Shown: positions 31,024-42,190 of the stretch, piece after piece | How the letters are laid out: each line of letters opens with the position of its first letter | Numbering within the stretch: the first letter of the stretch is position 1 | From: Rhynchopus sp. YZ270_cl-10 | Lineage: Eukaryota > Euglenozoa > Diplonemea > Diplonemida > Diplonemidae | Reading direction: 5' to 3' | DNA: 64,000 nucleotides | Assembly (NCBI GenBank): GCA_964035575.1 | Contig: OZ037875.1 | Coordinates: 1,392,681 to 1,456,680, forward strand | Position numbers and translations under genes: made by a program | The notes under the pieces: generated by a model | The model's input: the letters and a program-made list of their open reading frames with translations, nothing else | Told to the model about the DNA's origin: nothing | Database searches by the model: none

Positions 31024-34000
31024 ATGTTTGTTGCACTGCTTTCCGTGTTCGGAGTCGCAACATGCTACAGCTGTGAGTGCACTGCACCTTCCATGAACTT
31101 TACGTCCACAGCGAGGACAAGGGAGCTGACGATTGTGGACCAGCTCACGCGTGTGTCACAGTGCGCATCTTTGAAAAAGACGGCAGACCGTTACCCGTCT
31201 TTGCGGTTGGACGAAGTACCGGAGAGCAACATTGCCGGAACTCCATGGGCACGGGGACTGAACGAGCAGAGAATGGCGCTCCTGACAGAGATGCTTGACA
31301 GGAAAGGCACAAGCCAAGAGATCATGTACATGGACACGAATTGGATTCACCCTGTGGAGAAACACCTTGAGCCGCTAGCCTTCGACCACTCGAATGTGCG
31401 AGAGAAGCTGAAGCATTTTGACAGGGACGGGAACCTGATTGCGGTGAAGATACTTGCAGACCAGATGACGATATACTACCGGAAGGACCTGCTGGACAAG
31501 TACGGACTGGAATACCCTGACCAGTCGTGGGAGCAGTTCGAGTCTGTGTTCAAAGATGTGCAGACGCGGGAGCGTGCTGCTGGAAACACGGACTTTTGGG
31601 GGTTGGCGATGTGCACGGATGTCGGGGCAGCCTCGCGTGTGACGTACATGCTTGCGACGCTTCTGTCCGGTCACGACGGGGGCATGATTGTGGAAGATGA
31701 CGGGCGTGTGTCCATCAACAACCCGGGTGCGGTGAAGACACTTGAAATGTGGTCGAGGTGGGTGACGGACTCTGCAAACACGTTCCTTGCACCGATGAGC
31801 TACGGGTCGTCTACGACTGCAACACTGAACTACTTCAACACAGGCGCTGCTGCTGCGGTGATGATATGGACTTCGAAGTCCGACACTGTGAAGAAGAAGA
31901 ACGAGCAGGAGGCTGTGAACGGATGGAACATTGCAGCGGCACCTGTGCCGGGTCCGACAGGTGCAGGTGTTGCAGGGGGATGGTCTGCCACACTGTCGAA
32001 GTTCACACGCGAGAAGGAGGCGGCGATGTTCATGATGAGTGAGCTTGCGGGTGCTTCAATAGACCTGACCTTCAGCAGGACAGACAACGAGCCTGTGGAC
32101 AAGCGCGTCCTGTCCGACCCTGTGTTGTGGGCGAAGTACTGTGCCATGAACCCCGTGTTGTGCGACAGCTACGAGAAGTACCCGGCATTCTGGAACCGCA
32201 CAACACACAGACCAGCCGGTGGGTGCCGCCATCTGTACGACGGCTGCACTGCGATTGTGCTGGAAGGAGTGGACGCAATCTTCAAAGGTAAACTATCAGC
32301 AGCGGAAGGTGCTGCAGCGATGGAAAAACGTCTGAACTTGCTTCTCGGTAACATCCAGCAGGAGGAATACGAGGGGGAGTCTGAGTGGACATCGACACGC
32401 ACATCGCTTGTCGTCATAGCGGCTCTGTGCGCATTGGTGTTGATCGCCATTGTGGTGTTTGTGATCAGGCAGCGCCGTGGACTCGCCGTGAATTCATGCA
32501 CCATCCCTGTTTCGTTCGTACTCGGATTTATCACTGTTGCGTGCTTCGCCTTGACAGTCGCGTTGATCGTTGACGACGCGAACGAAACATCCCGTTCCAT
32601 AACTGCCGAGGTTTCACTGAAGTCTCGTTCGTACAGTCTGCTCTCAGTGAAGCACATCGTCGAAGCTTCCCTTCACGGAATGCTTGGCGAGCCGCAGCGT
32701 CGCCCTCAGTCGCACATTGCGCAGCAGACAATAGCAAAGACAAAAAGTGAGTTGGCAAAGTTGCAGCTCGACCCCCGGTCACTCCTGTTGCTGGTGGACC
32801 GAATGCAGTCCAAGGTGCTGGTCAGCTCTGACCCGAGCAGGCAAGAAGCAGGCGTGGAGTTTCCTTTGCTGGGGCAGGGTCTGGAACACACAACTTTGGT
32901 GCACAGATGGCTGAGGGAAGTGCTGATGAAATATCCGTCTCTTTCGACAGCGATCATCGACGAGAGTGAAGACATCCGCCTGGACGGTGCCTTTGCAAAC
33001 GTCATGACACCACGTTCCACGGACGAACACATCTTGGAGTTTGTGGAAGGAGTTGAATTTGACGAAACACATGGGGAACTTGCGCAATTCACCTGGCTGC
33101 TTGTGCTCATCACGCCGAACGAGGTCGTCTTCGAGAAAACCGACAAAGGACTCCGTTCAAGCTCGGAGCTCTCTGTGCAGCTTTCCCTTCTCGGGTGCAT
33201 CGCTATTCTCTTGTTCTCAACAGCCCTGTTGGTCCCACTCAACAGGCTGTCCCGGAGAATGATTTCTGTGTCGACGCTAGACATCACTTCCATCCACTGC
33301 GCAAATTCACGCAGTATCTTGTCTGAAGTGCGCATTCTGGAGGATACGTTCGCTACCATGTGCAGAATGCTTGTTGAGTACAAGTCTTACATCCCGAAAG
33401 CATGCTTTGAGCAGGATGAGGAAGAGGCCCCCCTTGCTTTGTCGGTTGCCTCCGCGGCGTCCAATTCGAGTTCGAGTTCCAATGGTTTCGAGGCGTCGAA
33501 GGGTTCGAGCATGTCGAGCAACAAGTCCTCCCAAGGAAAGAAGTTACTGGCAGTGACAGTCAATCTCAAGTCGTGCTCCTGTGCAATGATGATGTTGGAC
33601 TTCTCCGACACAGGATTGGTTTCGAAAAGGACAGAGGTGTACCTTGCCATGTTAAGCCAAATTGAGCAGCTGCTTTGTGGGGGAACCATGCACGCCCCGT
33701 CTCTTATGTCCGCAGGTTGCGTGAGGGTGTCTTGGGGTCTTGTGTCGCCGTGCTCGTTGCCCCATGAGCGGGGTGGAAAGTGTGCTTTAGATCTTGTGAA
33801 ACTGCACGGCAGAAATGAAGACGGGCTCAACGAGGGTTTCTTCGTGTCGTTGATCGCTGGGAACAAAATGAAGTGCGGGAATCTTGGCACGTCAAACGTC
33901 AGGTCCTTCTGCCTCTCTGGGGAAGCACTTGTGGCAGAGCATCTGGTACGCAAGACCGCTAGCTACCTCACACATGCGAATAACGGCGCGGTAGTTGTTT

Positions 34001-34413
34001 GTACCGGGAAGTTGTATGACAACTCGGACAACCTCCGGCTGACAATAGTGGATCTTGTGGTTTCCGAGAACAAGATGGACCCCATTTACGAAATTAACGG
34101 CTTAAGGACGTGCGAACCAGAAGAGTGGATGTACATACTGGAGAAGAAAGAGCAAGAAGTCAAGAGCATCGAGAAACTCTTGATGTCCATCAAGCAGGCC
34201 CCTGGAAGCTGCAGCAAAATCCTGAGAGAGGATGCTCACACCGTCCAGGAGCCACCGTTGCACAAATGGATAGTCGAAACACTGGCGCAGCAGATCGGGG
34301 ATTGTGACATTAACATTCAGAAGGGAGCAGCGGAGATGACAACTCTTCTCCACCTCTCGCGCCAACTGACGCTTGTCAAACGGACGGATGGGAACGCCGT
34401 GCATGCGACTTAG
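31024..34413 (+). CDS. Membrane receptor: bacterial-type solute-binding domain fused to class III cyclase-like domain
   Basis: 1,129 aa, intact. A signal peptide (MFVALLSVFGVATC) is followed by about 400 residues resembling ABC-transporter sugar-binding proteins (SBP type 1): LADQMTIYYRKDLLDKYGL, SWEQF, FWGLAM, AAAVMIWTSKS and AGGWSATLSKFTREKEAAMF. Membrane segments lie at about 460-483, 493-517 and 712-738; the loop between the last two is about 190 residues, possibly a second sensor. After the third comes a HAMP-like linker and YKSYIPKACF, like the KYVP motif preceding many class III cyclases. Residues about 838-1010 resemble the cyclase core, notably MKCGNLGTSNVRSFCLSGE, near the family's G..GT...R....G. 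block. The metal-binding aspartates and other catalytic residues are not evident, so it may be a non-catalytic or regulatory half. Probably a ligand-sensing receptor; ligand and output unknown. Confidence 0.72.
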   Translation: MFVALLSVFGVATCYSCECTAPSMNFTSTARTRELTIVDQLTRVSQCASLKKTADRYPSLRLDEVPESNIAGTPWARGLNEQRMALLTEMLDRKGTSQEIMYMDTNWIHPVEKHLEPLAFDHSNVREKLKHFDRDGNLIAVKILADQMTIYYRKDLLDKYGLEYPDQSWEQFESVFKDVQTRERAAGNTDFWGLAMCTDVGAASRVTYMLATLLSGHDGGMIVEDDGRVSINNPGAVKTLEMWSRWVTDSANTFLAPMSYGSSTTATLNYFNTGAAAAVMIWTSKSDTVKKKNEQEAVNGWNIAAAPVPGPTGAGVAGGWSATLSKFTREKEAAMFMMSELAGASIDLTFSRTDNEPVDKRVLSDPVLWAKYCAMNPVLCDSYEKYPAFWNRTTHRPAGGCRHLYDGCTAIVLEGVDAIFKGKLSAAEGAAAMEKRLNLLLGNIQQEEYEGESEWTSTRTSLVVIAALCALVLIAIVVFVIRQRRGLAVNSCTIPVSFVLGFITVACFALTVALIVDDANETSRSITAEVSLKSRSYSLLSVKHIVEASLHGMLGEPQRRPQSHIAQQTIAKTKSELAKLQLDPRSLLLLVDRMQSKVLVSSDPSRQEAGVEFPLLGQGLEHTTLVHRWLREVLMKYPSLSTAIIDESEDIRLDGAFANVMTPRSTDEHILEFVEGVEFDETHGELAQFTWLLVLITPNEVVFEKTDKGLRSSSELSVQLSLLGCIAILLFSTALLVPLNRLSRRMISVSTLDITSIHCANSRSILSEVRILEDTFATMCRMLVEYKSYIPKACFEQDEEEAPLALSVASAASNSSSSSNGFEASKGSSMSSNKSSQGKKLLAVTVNLKSCSCAMMMLDFSDTGLVSKRTEVYLAMLSQIEQLLCGGTMHAPSLMSAGCVRVSWGLVSPCSLPHERGGKCALDLVKLHGRNEDGLNEGFFVSLIAGNKMKCGNLGTSNVRSFCLSGEALVAEHLVRKTASYLTHANNGAVVVCTGKLYDNSDNLRLTIVDLVVSENKMDPIYEINGLRTCEPEEWMYILEKKEQEVKSIEKLLMSIKQAPGSCSKILREDAHTVQEPPLHKWIVETLAQQIGDCDINIQKGAAEMTTLLHLSRQLTLVKRTDGNAVHAT

Positions 34414-36443
34414 AAGTTGCGAGTTTTCATGGATTTGTGAGTTTACACAAGGTGGGGTGCGCTAGCAGCGTGATGTGTCATTTACTTCACTTTCTTTCTT
34501 GTGAAGCAATACGAATGCACAACACACAGTAAGAAAAAGCGATGTTTTGTTGCTGTCTTTTTGCTTGTTTTTCTGTTCAGCTTTTTCTATTTTTTGGACA
34601 CACCGAGAAGTGCTATGCGAATGTGCTGCGGTGATGAGAATCAAAAATGCAATCAGAAGAACCCAAAAGGTGGTTCTTCTGTCCCTTTTTTTTTTACCGT
34701 GAACAATTTATTGTCATTACGGATTCCGCATTGCCATGTAGGGTTACAGATTGCACACCTTTCCCAAGGTGTGTCTGAGTCCTCTGACATTTGCAAACTT
34801 TGGGTGGCCACAGGGGGATGAAGTGGCTTGTATTTCCTCCCACAGTCAGGACGGTTCATATATCTGTCTGTCCTAGAGGGGTCTGCTTACTTTTTTTTAT
34901 TTATAATTGGTACCCCAACTACGCAAGAAGTGCGCAATATGGGGTTTTCGGGAGCACCAATAATATTTTCCCAATTCGCAGGTGCATGATATATTTCAGG
35001 TACACTGTCGAGAGGGCCTTGTATTTCAAGTCAACTTTATTTTGTCTGGTGTGGTTTTCATGTCGGATTTCTTGCTCAGGTCACTGCACTCAGTTCATCA
35101 GCCAACAAGAAACCTTCGTTGGTTGCAGGAGTGGGATGAGTCAACCTTTTTCTTTTGACGCATTGTGAGTTCCGAACATGCACTTTTGAATGGTAAAAAA
35201 AAAAAAAAAAATCAGGGTTTTTCTCAGCAAAAAAAAACGCGAAAACAATATTGCTATTTTTGGCGAAGCTGAACAAGAAAAAACAATAAACCCACCTTTC
35301 TTTTGTCGAACAAATGTTATTCTCCACCCCGCAACCCAAAACGTAAACACCACTTTCAAGGAAAATATTTTTCTCTTTTTTTCTTCTACACGCACTGGTT
35401 TTTGTCAAAAGCTTTCCCTAGTTCGAGTGCGAAACGTTTCCACATGTATTGCACGGGAAACGTAATCTTATGACAAACAGGTGCAGGGTGGTTCCGTGCA
35501 TATCATAGAACCTGGCACCTTGTGTGTCTCCCGAAAACCAAAAGCGATGTGTGAAGTTTTGAAAGAAGGAAAAATAAATTTGGAAAGCAAATACGTCAAA
35601 TGGCGAAGTTTTTTTTTTTCTGGTTTTGTTACCTGGTCACCTCTCTAAACAATCTGGCCAAAGTGATTTTTGCCTGAATTTTTCCCTCAGTAACATACAT
35701 GGGAATTCTCTCAACCCTATCAGTCGGGTGGCCTCATATGCGGCTGGATTCTACTTGGACTTTTTGATCGACTTTTTTTGCTTTGAAAAGATTTTGTGGC
35801 GATCTTTCAAAATAAAACAGAATCGAGAAAAGAGTGTCCCTTTGTTTTCTTTTGATTATTAAAACACTATTGTGCCTCACCAACCTGCTTTGTCGGTGTT
35901 TTAGCCCACATACGGGATGCTCGGGTGGCTTTCGTGTTTCTTTATCGGCGCTATTTGCACCCTTCGCTCCCCCCGTTACATGAATGTTGGCGAGTCTTTC
36001 TCTGACGTAGTGCTCTGGTCTCTTGGATGGGGTTTGTTGAACAGAGTACTGAATGCTTGCTACGTTTCATGTTTTTTCTTACGATTTTTCTGCTACGATT
36101 GTCGTGGCGTTCTTATGTTTTCTCCCTCCCTGGTCTCCCGGTCTGGGAATTATTCATATGAAGAGGCAACAGGGATCTCTGGCGAGCTTCGGGTTCAGTA
36201 CTAGTGTTGCGAGAGTGCGGATGAGGCAGGACGTGGGAACTGAGGTCGGTGAGGGGTACACCAGTCCTGTTCTTCAAATTTATGCTCCAAAATTGTTAGG
36301 ACAAATCCAAAAATCCCCGGGGTCCCCCCACTTTTTGGTGGGATTTTTGAACTTTGCCCAAAAATTGCAAAAAAATTTTCCCGCTCGCTGCGCTCGCGGA
36401 GGGTATGGGTTATTTTTCGCAAAATCCAGAAAAGCCGAAAAAA
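34414..36443. other. Gene-free AT-rich region, 2 kb
   Basis: I see no gene. The stretch has A and T homopolymers (A17 near 35195, T9 near 35610), short spurious frames, and a GC-rich block with self-complementary CGCTCGCTGCGCTCGCGG near 36382-36400 just before the inverted-repeat element. Confidence 0.6.
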
Positions 36444-36566
36444 CACGGGTTGCCTACGATCGTAGTACGATCGTTTACGATCGTACCAAAAAACGATCGT
36501 AACGATCGTAAAATATCGTACTACGATCAACTACGATCATTACGATCGTAGTACGATCGTAGTACG
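36444..36566 (+). repeat. Left terminal inverted repeat, ACGATCGTA palindrome cluster
   Basis: Dense ACGATCGTA, TACGATCGTAG and CGATCGT units, each self-complementary, follow the CACGGGTTGCC tip. Either strand could form a string of short hairpins. Confidence 0.8.
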
Positions 36567-38390
36567 TTTGCCAAACGAAATAACGAATATCGCTTGAAAT
36601 ACCGTTCGATATTCCTTGCATGGTGTGCATGAAGCACACACAAGGTATATCAAACGATAATCAATCAGATAAAACGTTACATCATTGGAAAATTGTTGGC
36701 ACCGCCGCCCTGTCTTCGTATTTATTACGTCGACAGGCCAAACAACGTTGGGCTCAGAAGAAGCAGTGCTAGACAGTCACTGGGGATCAACATGAGAACC
36801 AACTCCCAACAACACAGGCTACCGAAGTAGCAGGTGGGGTGTTGCGGGTGTTGGGGTGAAAGAAAATCGATTTTGGTAAGTTACAGCAGAAAATTCTTAA
36901 GTTTGCAATAGCGAGAAGGGTTACACTGCTCTTGCGAGCTGTGAACCGGTAAGGTTGAGAAGGGTGACACGGCATACAAGTACAAGTACAAGTAAGACGT
37001 ACCTTCTGCAAAGGCTGAATTCGCAATTCTAAGGGATATGAATTCAGCCCCCACATGTTTTTTTGAGATTATCATTCCATGGTATACTACGCGTTCCCGA
37101 AGAATGAATCATCCCCTCCTCGTTCATGCAAACTCAAGAAAATTCTGAAGTAACTACAACCTGGCGTGCGGGTACAGATGCATTGCTTTGTTCTTTCCTC
37201 AAAGTCATGTGTGATCTCTCGGGTCTGTACTAAAGTCAGTGTTTAGATAAGCATCCACTTGACTCGTTCTAACAACCGTTGAAATCTAGAACAAAACAAT
37301 ACACTGCCCCTTCTCACACCAAGCCGCCATGCTTCAAGAGCATGCCCTGGGCAAAAATTACTGTGACAAAAATTAGTTTTCTGGGGGAACGCAATATTTT
37401 CTTGTGTCTAGTCCTCCGCAAGCAGAGGACAGACTTTCCGGATCCCGAAGTCGAATTTCTTGCACTAGCTATGCTCCCTGGGTTAAATGGCTATAGCAGT
37501 GACTGACTAAGAGTTTCATAATAATTAGGGTGGTCTATGGGGTGGGTTAATGGAAAAGTTGGTATATAAACCCGACTTTTACGATCGCCACCTGGTGTTG
37601 AAATAATTGCACCAGCTCTTCCATCGGCACTGCTTCGCTGTCACGATGAAGGGTCGTCGGTTCGGGTACCTGTTAAGAGAAATTGAATGTAAAAGTAGAG
37701 ACTACAACAAAAAAACAAACAAACAAACAAGAAGCCGCCCCGTACCCCTTAAACGTAAAAGTGACATTTTTGTTGACAAAAAAAAAAAAAAAAAAAAATA
37801 GCTAAAAAATAGCGGACATGTCGAAAAGGGAGAAAACCGGGGGGTTAAAAACATACCTTGCACTCGGCCCACTCTCCATTTACAAAGAACATCACTGCAC
37901 GACAAACCCACTACTACAATAGAAAATAACTATTTTTTACCGAACAGAAAGGCCGTTTATTGATGAGTGTTTTCTGAGTGCACACTCAGTGGGGACAAAA
38001 TGCAACACTTCAAGGCATGCAATACTCCAAGGAATTTGCTAAGGAAAAGTCGATATTGTGGGCCCCTGTAGTAGTGCATATAGTTTACCCCCAGATCGTC
38101 AAAACACCCGATTTTTGCGTTTTTTTGCACTTTTTGGTGCCCAAAAACCCAACTCAGGGGTCGAAATTTTCCCGAAAAAAAAATTTTTTTTTTTGAGATT
38201 TTTTGATTTTTTGACAAGGCGCTGGCCCATACAAAATGCACTGGTGGTACAGAAAATGACTGGGGAATAAACTCTAGATGCTCAAAACAGCCCAATTCTT
38301 GCTTTTTTTGACTTTTTGGTCCCAGAAGGGTGCCCAGGGTGTAGTGAGCAGGCCTCAAAAACACTTGTAAAAAAAAAATTGGGATTTTTT
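36567..38390. other. Element interior, left part, no gene seen
   Basis: About 1.8 kb of mostly AT-rich sequence with a 20-bp A run near 37780-37798 and T/A homopolymers near 38180. CTAGATGCTCAAAA near 38273 recurs near 41908, close to the other flank of the direct repeats. No coding region is supported. Confidence 0.5.
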
Positions 38391-38566
38391 TTTTTTGTAA
38401 ATCAAGGTACTTGACAATAGGAAATAGAAACGACGGAAGGTGCGTGCCCGCCAGCTTGTGTTTTTCTCATTCATTGTTTTTTCTCTCTCTCACACAACAC
38501 ACACTTCAGCGAAAAAACACATCAAGCTTGCGGAGCGATAAACGAAAAAGTTGTTTTTCATTGTTT
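38391..38566 (+). repeat. 176-bp direct repeat, left copy (LTR-like)
   Basis: It is identical by eye to 41617-41792, 3,226 bp downstream. It begins TTTTTGTAAATCAAGG and ends TTTTCATTGTTT. The decayed gene's ATG lies 29 bp after it. The pair could be long terminal repeats of a decayed retroelement or a duplicated promoter segment. Confidence 0.8.
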
Positions 38567-38594
38567 ATCCCGTTTATCCGCTTCTTTTTTCACA

Positions 38595-40206
38595 ATGGGG
38601 TAGACTAAGACACCGAAGAGCGGCAAGAAGGGAAAGGCGCCTGTGGAGGAGACGATGGCGATTTCCCCGCCGAACCTTGCGGTGCCGACAGTGGAGGAGG
38701 GTGATGCCTGGCCTGCGGGGCTGGAGGGATTTGTCACGCGTGCTATTGAGCAGAGTTTGGCGACGAATTCCGCCCTAACCAGCAATGGGAACGGGCCGGA
38801 ACATCGCGCCCCGCCCGTGACTTCCACCCTGGAACATCGCGCCCCGGCAGTGAATTCCAACAAGGAACATCGCGCCCCAAATGGCAGTGAATTCCGTGAC
38901 GGACGACCACGTCCCGGCAGTGAATTCCAATACGGAACATCGCGCCCCACCGGCAGTGAATTCCTACAAGGAACATCGCGCCCATTATAAACACCGAGCG
39001 CTGGCAGTGAATTCCTACAAGGAACATCGCGCCCCATTTCAGTACACCGAGCGCTGGCAGTGAATTCCAACGAGGAACATCGCGCCCATTATAAACACCG
39101 AGCGCTGGCAGTGAATTCCTACAAGGAACATCGCGCCCCATTGGCAGTGAATTCCTACAAGGACGGGTTACACCCTGGAGGATATTTGCGAAATGAGCCG
39201 CCACGAGACGACTGCCTTTTTTCTCCACTACGTGACTGAGCAGTAAGTAACCATTGTGGGGGGAAACACGGCGCACGGGGTGGTGAAGTCCCTGGTGCGG
39301 GTTTTTACACCGTGGGCGAAGTACGAAGATGGTCCCTTGGTTTTACCTTTCACACTACTCAGCGGTCTGCAGTATGCAACTCAGGAGCCTGCCTAGCGTC
39401 AGGAGTCGATCATCGCGTTGGAGGCTCACCTTGCGGCAGAGCAGGAACGGCGTGTGTCTGAGTCTTCATCTCATGCAGACGCGTCAGGGTAGTTTGCGGC
39501 AGACCAGTTAGAGGAGAAGACAGCATTCGCTGCGAGGTCCACTGAGATATCAGACATGACGGACGTTTTTACTACCATATCTGCCAAAATGAACACACAT
39601 GCAGAGACTATCACACAACTAGGGGGAGAAGGCTTCTGGTGAGGAGGCTTTTACAGCCCTACAGGATGAACATACCCAGCAGCAGACAGGCGTAGCACGA
39701 CTCAATGGCGAGTTTGAGACAGACTGAAGGCTGGGATGCTGCAGTGGAGGGGTTGCGCTCCTCAACGACACACTGCAGCGAGTCCACGCAGAAGGAGGCC
39801 GTCAGCAGCGTGCTTGCCGCTGCAAGGCTGAGCTCAGCGCACTGAAGGAGACGGGTGTCAAGGAATCTCCTGAATTTGAGCGTCTCACGTCGGGTGACCA
39901 GCGGGACAGAATCGCCGAGTTGGAGGAGAGCTTCTCTGCTCCTCGGGACGAGACTGCTGACAACACACACAACAATGGCACAATGGGAACCTCTGTGTCC
40001 TCGAAGGTGAACAAGACAGGTTTAGACTTATGTATCATCCGTCTTTAGTCTCTTTGATTGCGTATTCCAGGGGAGCAGCAAACGTAAAGCAAGAGTTTGC
40101 ACAGCTGACTGCGGCGCTGAATGCCAAGAAGGAAGAGTTTAAGATGAAGCTGAACACACCGCAGGCGGCGAACAACCTGCGGCCGATTGACACGGTTTCA
40201 GCATAA
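38595..40206 (+). pseudogene. Decayed coding region between the direct repeats (gag-like or host gene relic)
   Basis: An ATG in the CACAATG context at 38595 is followed after one codon by TAG, then TKTPKSGKKGKAPVEETM and PPNLAVPTVEEG. The frame passes into a minisatellite, shifts, and resumes as LEDICEMSRHETTAFF, then a stretch with in-frame stops that reads TPWAKYEDGPLVLPF, ALEAHLAAEQERR and SAKMNTHAETITQL, and later coiled-coil-like ERLTSGDQRDRIAELEESF. A gapped end near 40206 reads LNAKKEEFKMKL. GC-rich codon-like composition and helical, charged content show former coding, now broken by several stops and shifts. I cannot name the family; a retroelement gag is one possibility because of the flanking repeats. 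Confidence 0.5.
38798..39165. repeat. Minisatellite of about 34-46 bp units containing GAATTC and GGAACATCGCGCCCC
   Basis: About nine degenerate units of GGCAGTGAATTCCTACAAGG followed by AACATCGCGCCCC, some with an extra ATTATAAACACCGAGCGCT segment. It lies inside the decayed gene and probably caused its frame loss through unit-number changes. Confidence 0.8.
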
Positions 40207-41616
40207 AGACGAAACAGCAAATGGACGTGCCAATAGCCCCTTCTTAGGAGAAGATGAACGCAAGGCTTGCGGGAGTGTTTGAGGAAACTTCTTGAGGGAG
40301 TGATTCTGGAAGTGCTGTACACCGTTCTGCTCACGGTGGGCCACAGACTGAGCATGCGCCGTGTTGTGCTAGCGAACGGCGACAGTGCTGCTGTCTGACA
40401 AAATTGCTGCCATGTTCCCTAGAAATAGCCACCACCACAGAGTTGTCGATGTTGAGCTGCAGACGTGTTGGGGCATTTAGACCATTGTGTAACTGTCTGC
40501 GACAAGTAGGGTTGACGTAATAGCTGCCAGCAACTCTTTGATGAAGATATGCGGGGTGTTGCAGGGAAAGACGCCCTGGGCGGTGCGATCCTCGGTCCCA
40601 ACCAGCACCGTCGTTTTTAGTATCGCAACGAAGCATCACACCCCACTATGGTCGTGTCAGGATCATAGCCCTACCAGGAGTTTTAGCGCATGTCAAACAA
40701 CGCTGCTGTAGCCCTAACCCACTGTTCGGGATGTGGATCGTGTTGTTCCAGTCCTCCTTTGAGCCATCGCCCGAGACGCAGTACTGATCAGCAGTAGGTT
40801 TCTACGTAGAACACGCACAGCCAACCCCGACAACAAAACATCTGCCACATCACTGTCCCAAGCACACTCGGTACAGTTGTCGGATCGTCGCTGTTCGGAC
40901 AGTACCTGGCTCCTACGATCGTCATCGTCGGCTTTGCCACTCATTGGGATTCATCGGTACTTGCTTGGCTTGAGGGAACTCCACTCATCATGCGCAAAAG
41001 TCTTGCAGTGGATAGCAGTGGGACCTATCAGCGTTTAGCCTACGCCTACCACCCTGCAACGTGACAGAAGATCCTACAAACGCTCGCTACTTGTTTCCGG
41101 GGTCGTCCCGACAGCAAAAAGGTTTTGACCTGGGTGCCCACAACGGTGCAGAAGACTGAGGTCACGAGGGTGTGAAGGCCAACACCCGAGAAAGGTTGCG
41201 GATGCCATCGCTTGGAAGGGTTTAGCCGCGGCTCACGTTGTGTGGAGCCTGCTGTGCTGAGGCTTGGGAGACCGCCACGTTGCTATTTAGCTATGCAGCG
41301 TTTTGTGTACTTTCTTAGTTTTATTGCACTCCTGTACAACATGCAGGTATTTACATCTTGAGGTACGCTTTGGCTATGTGGCATGTTACCTCTCTCGAGT
41401 AGTATTGTGTACTCGTAATTACCTGACATGTTGTTCGATGCCAGGAGGGAACCTCTTGTTTCTTTCCTACTACCTCTCACCTAGTACGGCTTACGTCTCT
41501 TCTTATTACCAGCCTGCTTTGACACTGCTACGCAGTTCCCAGGGGGTAAGGATGCGATAAACGAAAAAGTTGTTTTTCATTGTTTTCTTTTTATTCAGAA
41601 CCGAAAGTTAGTTTCT
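40207..41616. other. Element interior, right part, unidentified decayed sequence
   Basis: Moderately GC-rich sequence. One stretch near 40840-41065 still reads protein-like (HITVPSTLGTVVGSSLFGQY, then LAPTIVIVGFATHWDSS) with stops around it. No domain is recognised. Possibly remains of further genes of the same element. Confidence 0.35.
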
Positions 41617-41832
41617 ATTTTTGTAAATCAAGGTACTTGACAATAGGAAATAGAAACGACGGAAGGTGCGTGCCCGCCAGCTTGTGTTTTTCTCATTCAT
41701 TGTTTTTTCTCTCTCTCACACAACACACACTTCAGCGAAAAAACACATCAAGCTTGCGGAGCGATAAACGAAAAAGTTGTTTTTCATTGTTTTCTTTTTA
41801 TTCCGAACCGAAAGTTAGTTTCTATTTTGAGA
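41553..41832 (+). repeat. Right direct-repeat block with partial internal duplication
   Basis: It contains the second copy of the 176-bp repeat (41617-41792). A further segment of about 70 bp, starting GCGATAAACGAAAAAG and ending in GTTAGTTTCTATTTT, is present on both sides of it, at about 41555-41620 and 41761-41828. The arrangement is A-B-A on the right but only B on the left. Confidence 0.8.
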
Positions 41833-42032
41833 TTTTTTCAAAAATCGACTTGTTTTTGGTAAAAATCACAAAATTTTGGGTTCGCGGAACCGCGTTTTAG
41901 ACCCCCCTAGATGCTCAAAAGTGCCAAATTTTGCTTTTAATGGCCTCAAATCGTCGAAATTAGCCCAATATAGGGGCAAAAAAAAAAAAATTCGAGGGTC
42001 TAGGTATGGAGAGCGAGCACCTTAGAAGGAAG

Positions 42033-42190
42033 ATCGTACGATCGTAACGATCGTAGTACGATCGTACGATCATAATACGATCGTAAGTACGATCGTACTA
42101 CGATCGTACTTTGATCGTAGTACGATCGTAGTGCGATCAAAAAAATGCTACGATCGTAAGAGATCGTACTACGATCGTAGGCAACCCGTG
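42033..42190 (-). repeat. Right terminal inverted repeat, ACGATCGTA palindrome cluster
   Basis: This is the mirror of the left arm: palindromic CGATCGTA units run into GGCAACCCGTG at 42180-42190. The outer 29 bp match the left arm in inverse orientation. Confidence 0.8.

Larger units (their letters stand above)
36444..42190. mobile_element. 5.7-kb element bounded by inverted repeats rich in ACGATCGTA palindromes
   Basis: The left end begins CACGGGTTGCCTACGATCG (36444) and the right end (to 42190) is its reverse complement; 29 bp match perfectly before the arms become variable. Both arms then continue as overlapping palindromes of TACGATCGTA type, over about 120 bp on the left (to about 36566) and about 155 bp on the right (from about 42033). 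A6 and A7 runs flank the two ends and might be a target duplication. The interior has no intact transposase; it holds a decayed gene between direct repeats. A DNA transposon or foldback-type element is the best guess. Confidence 0.6.
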
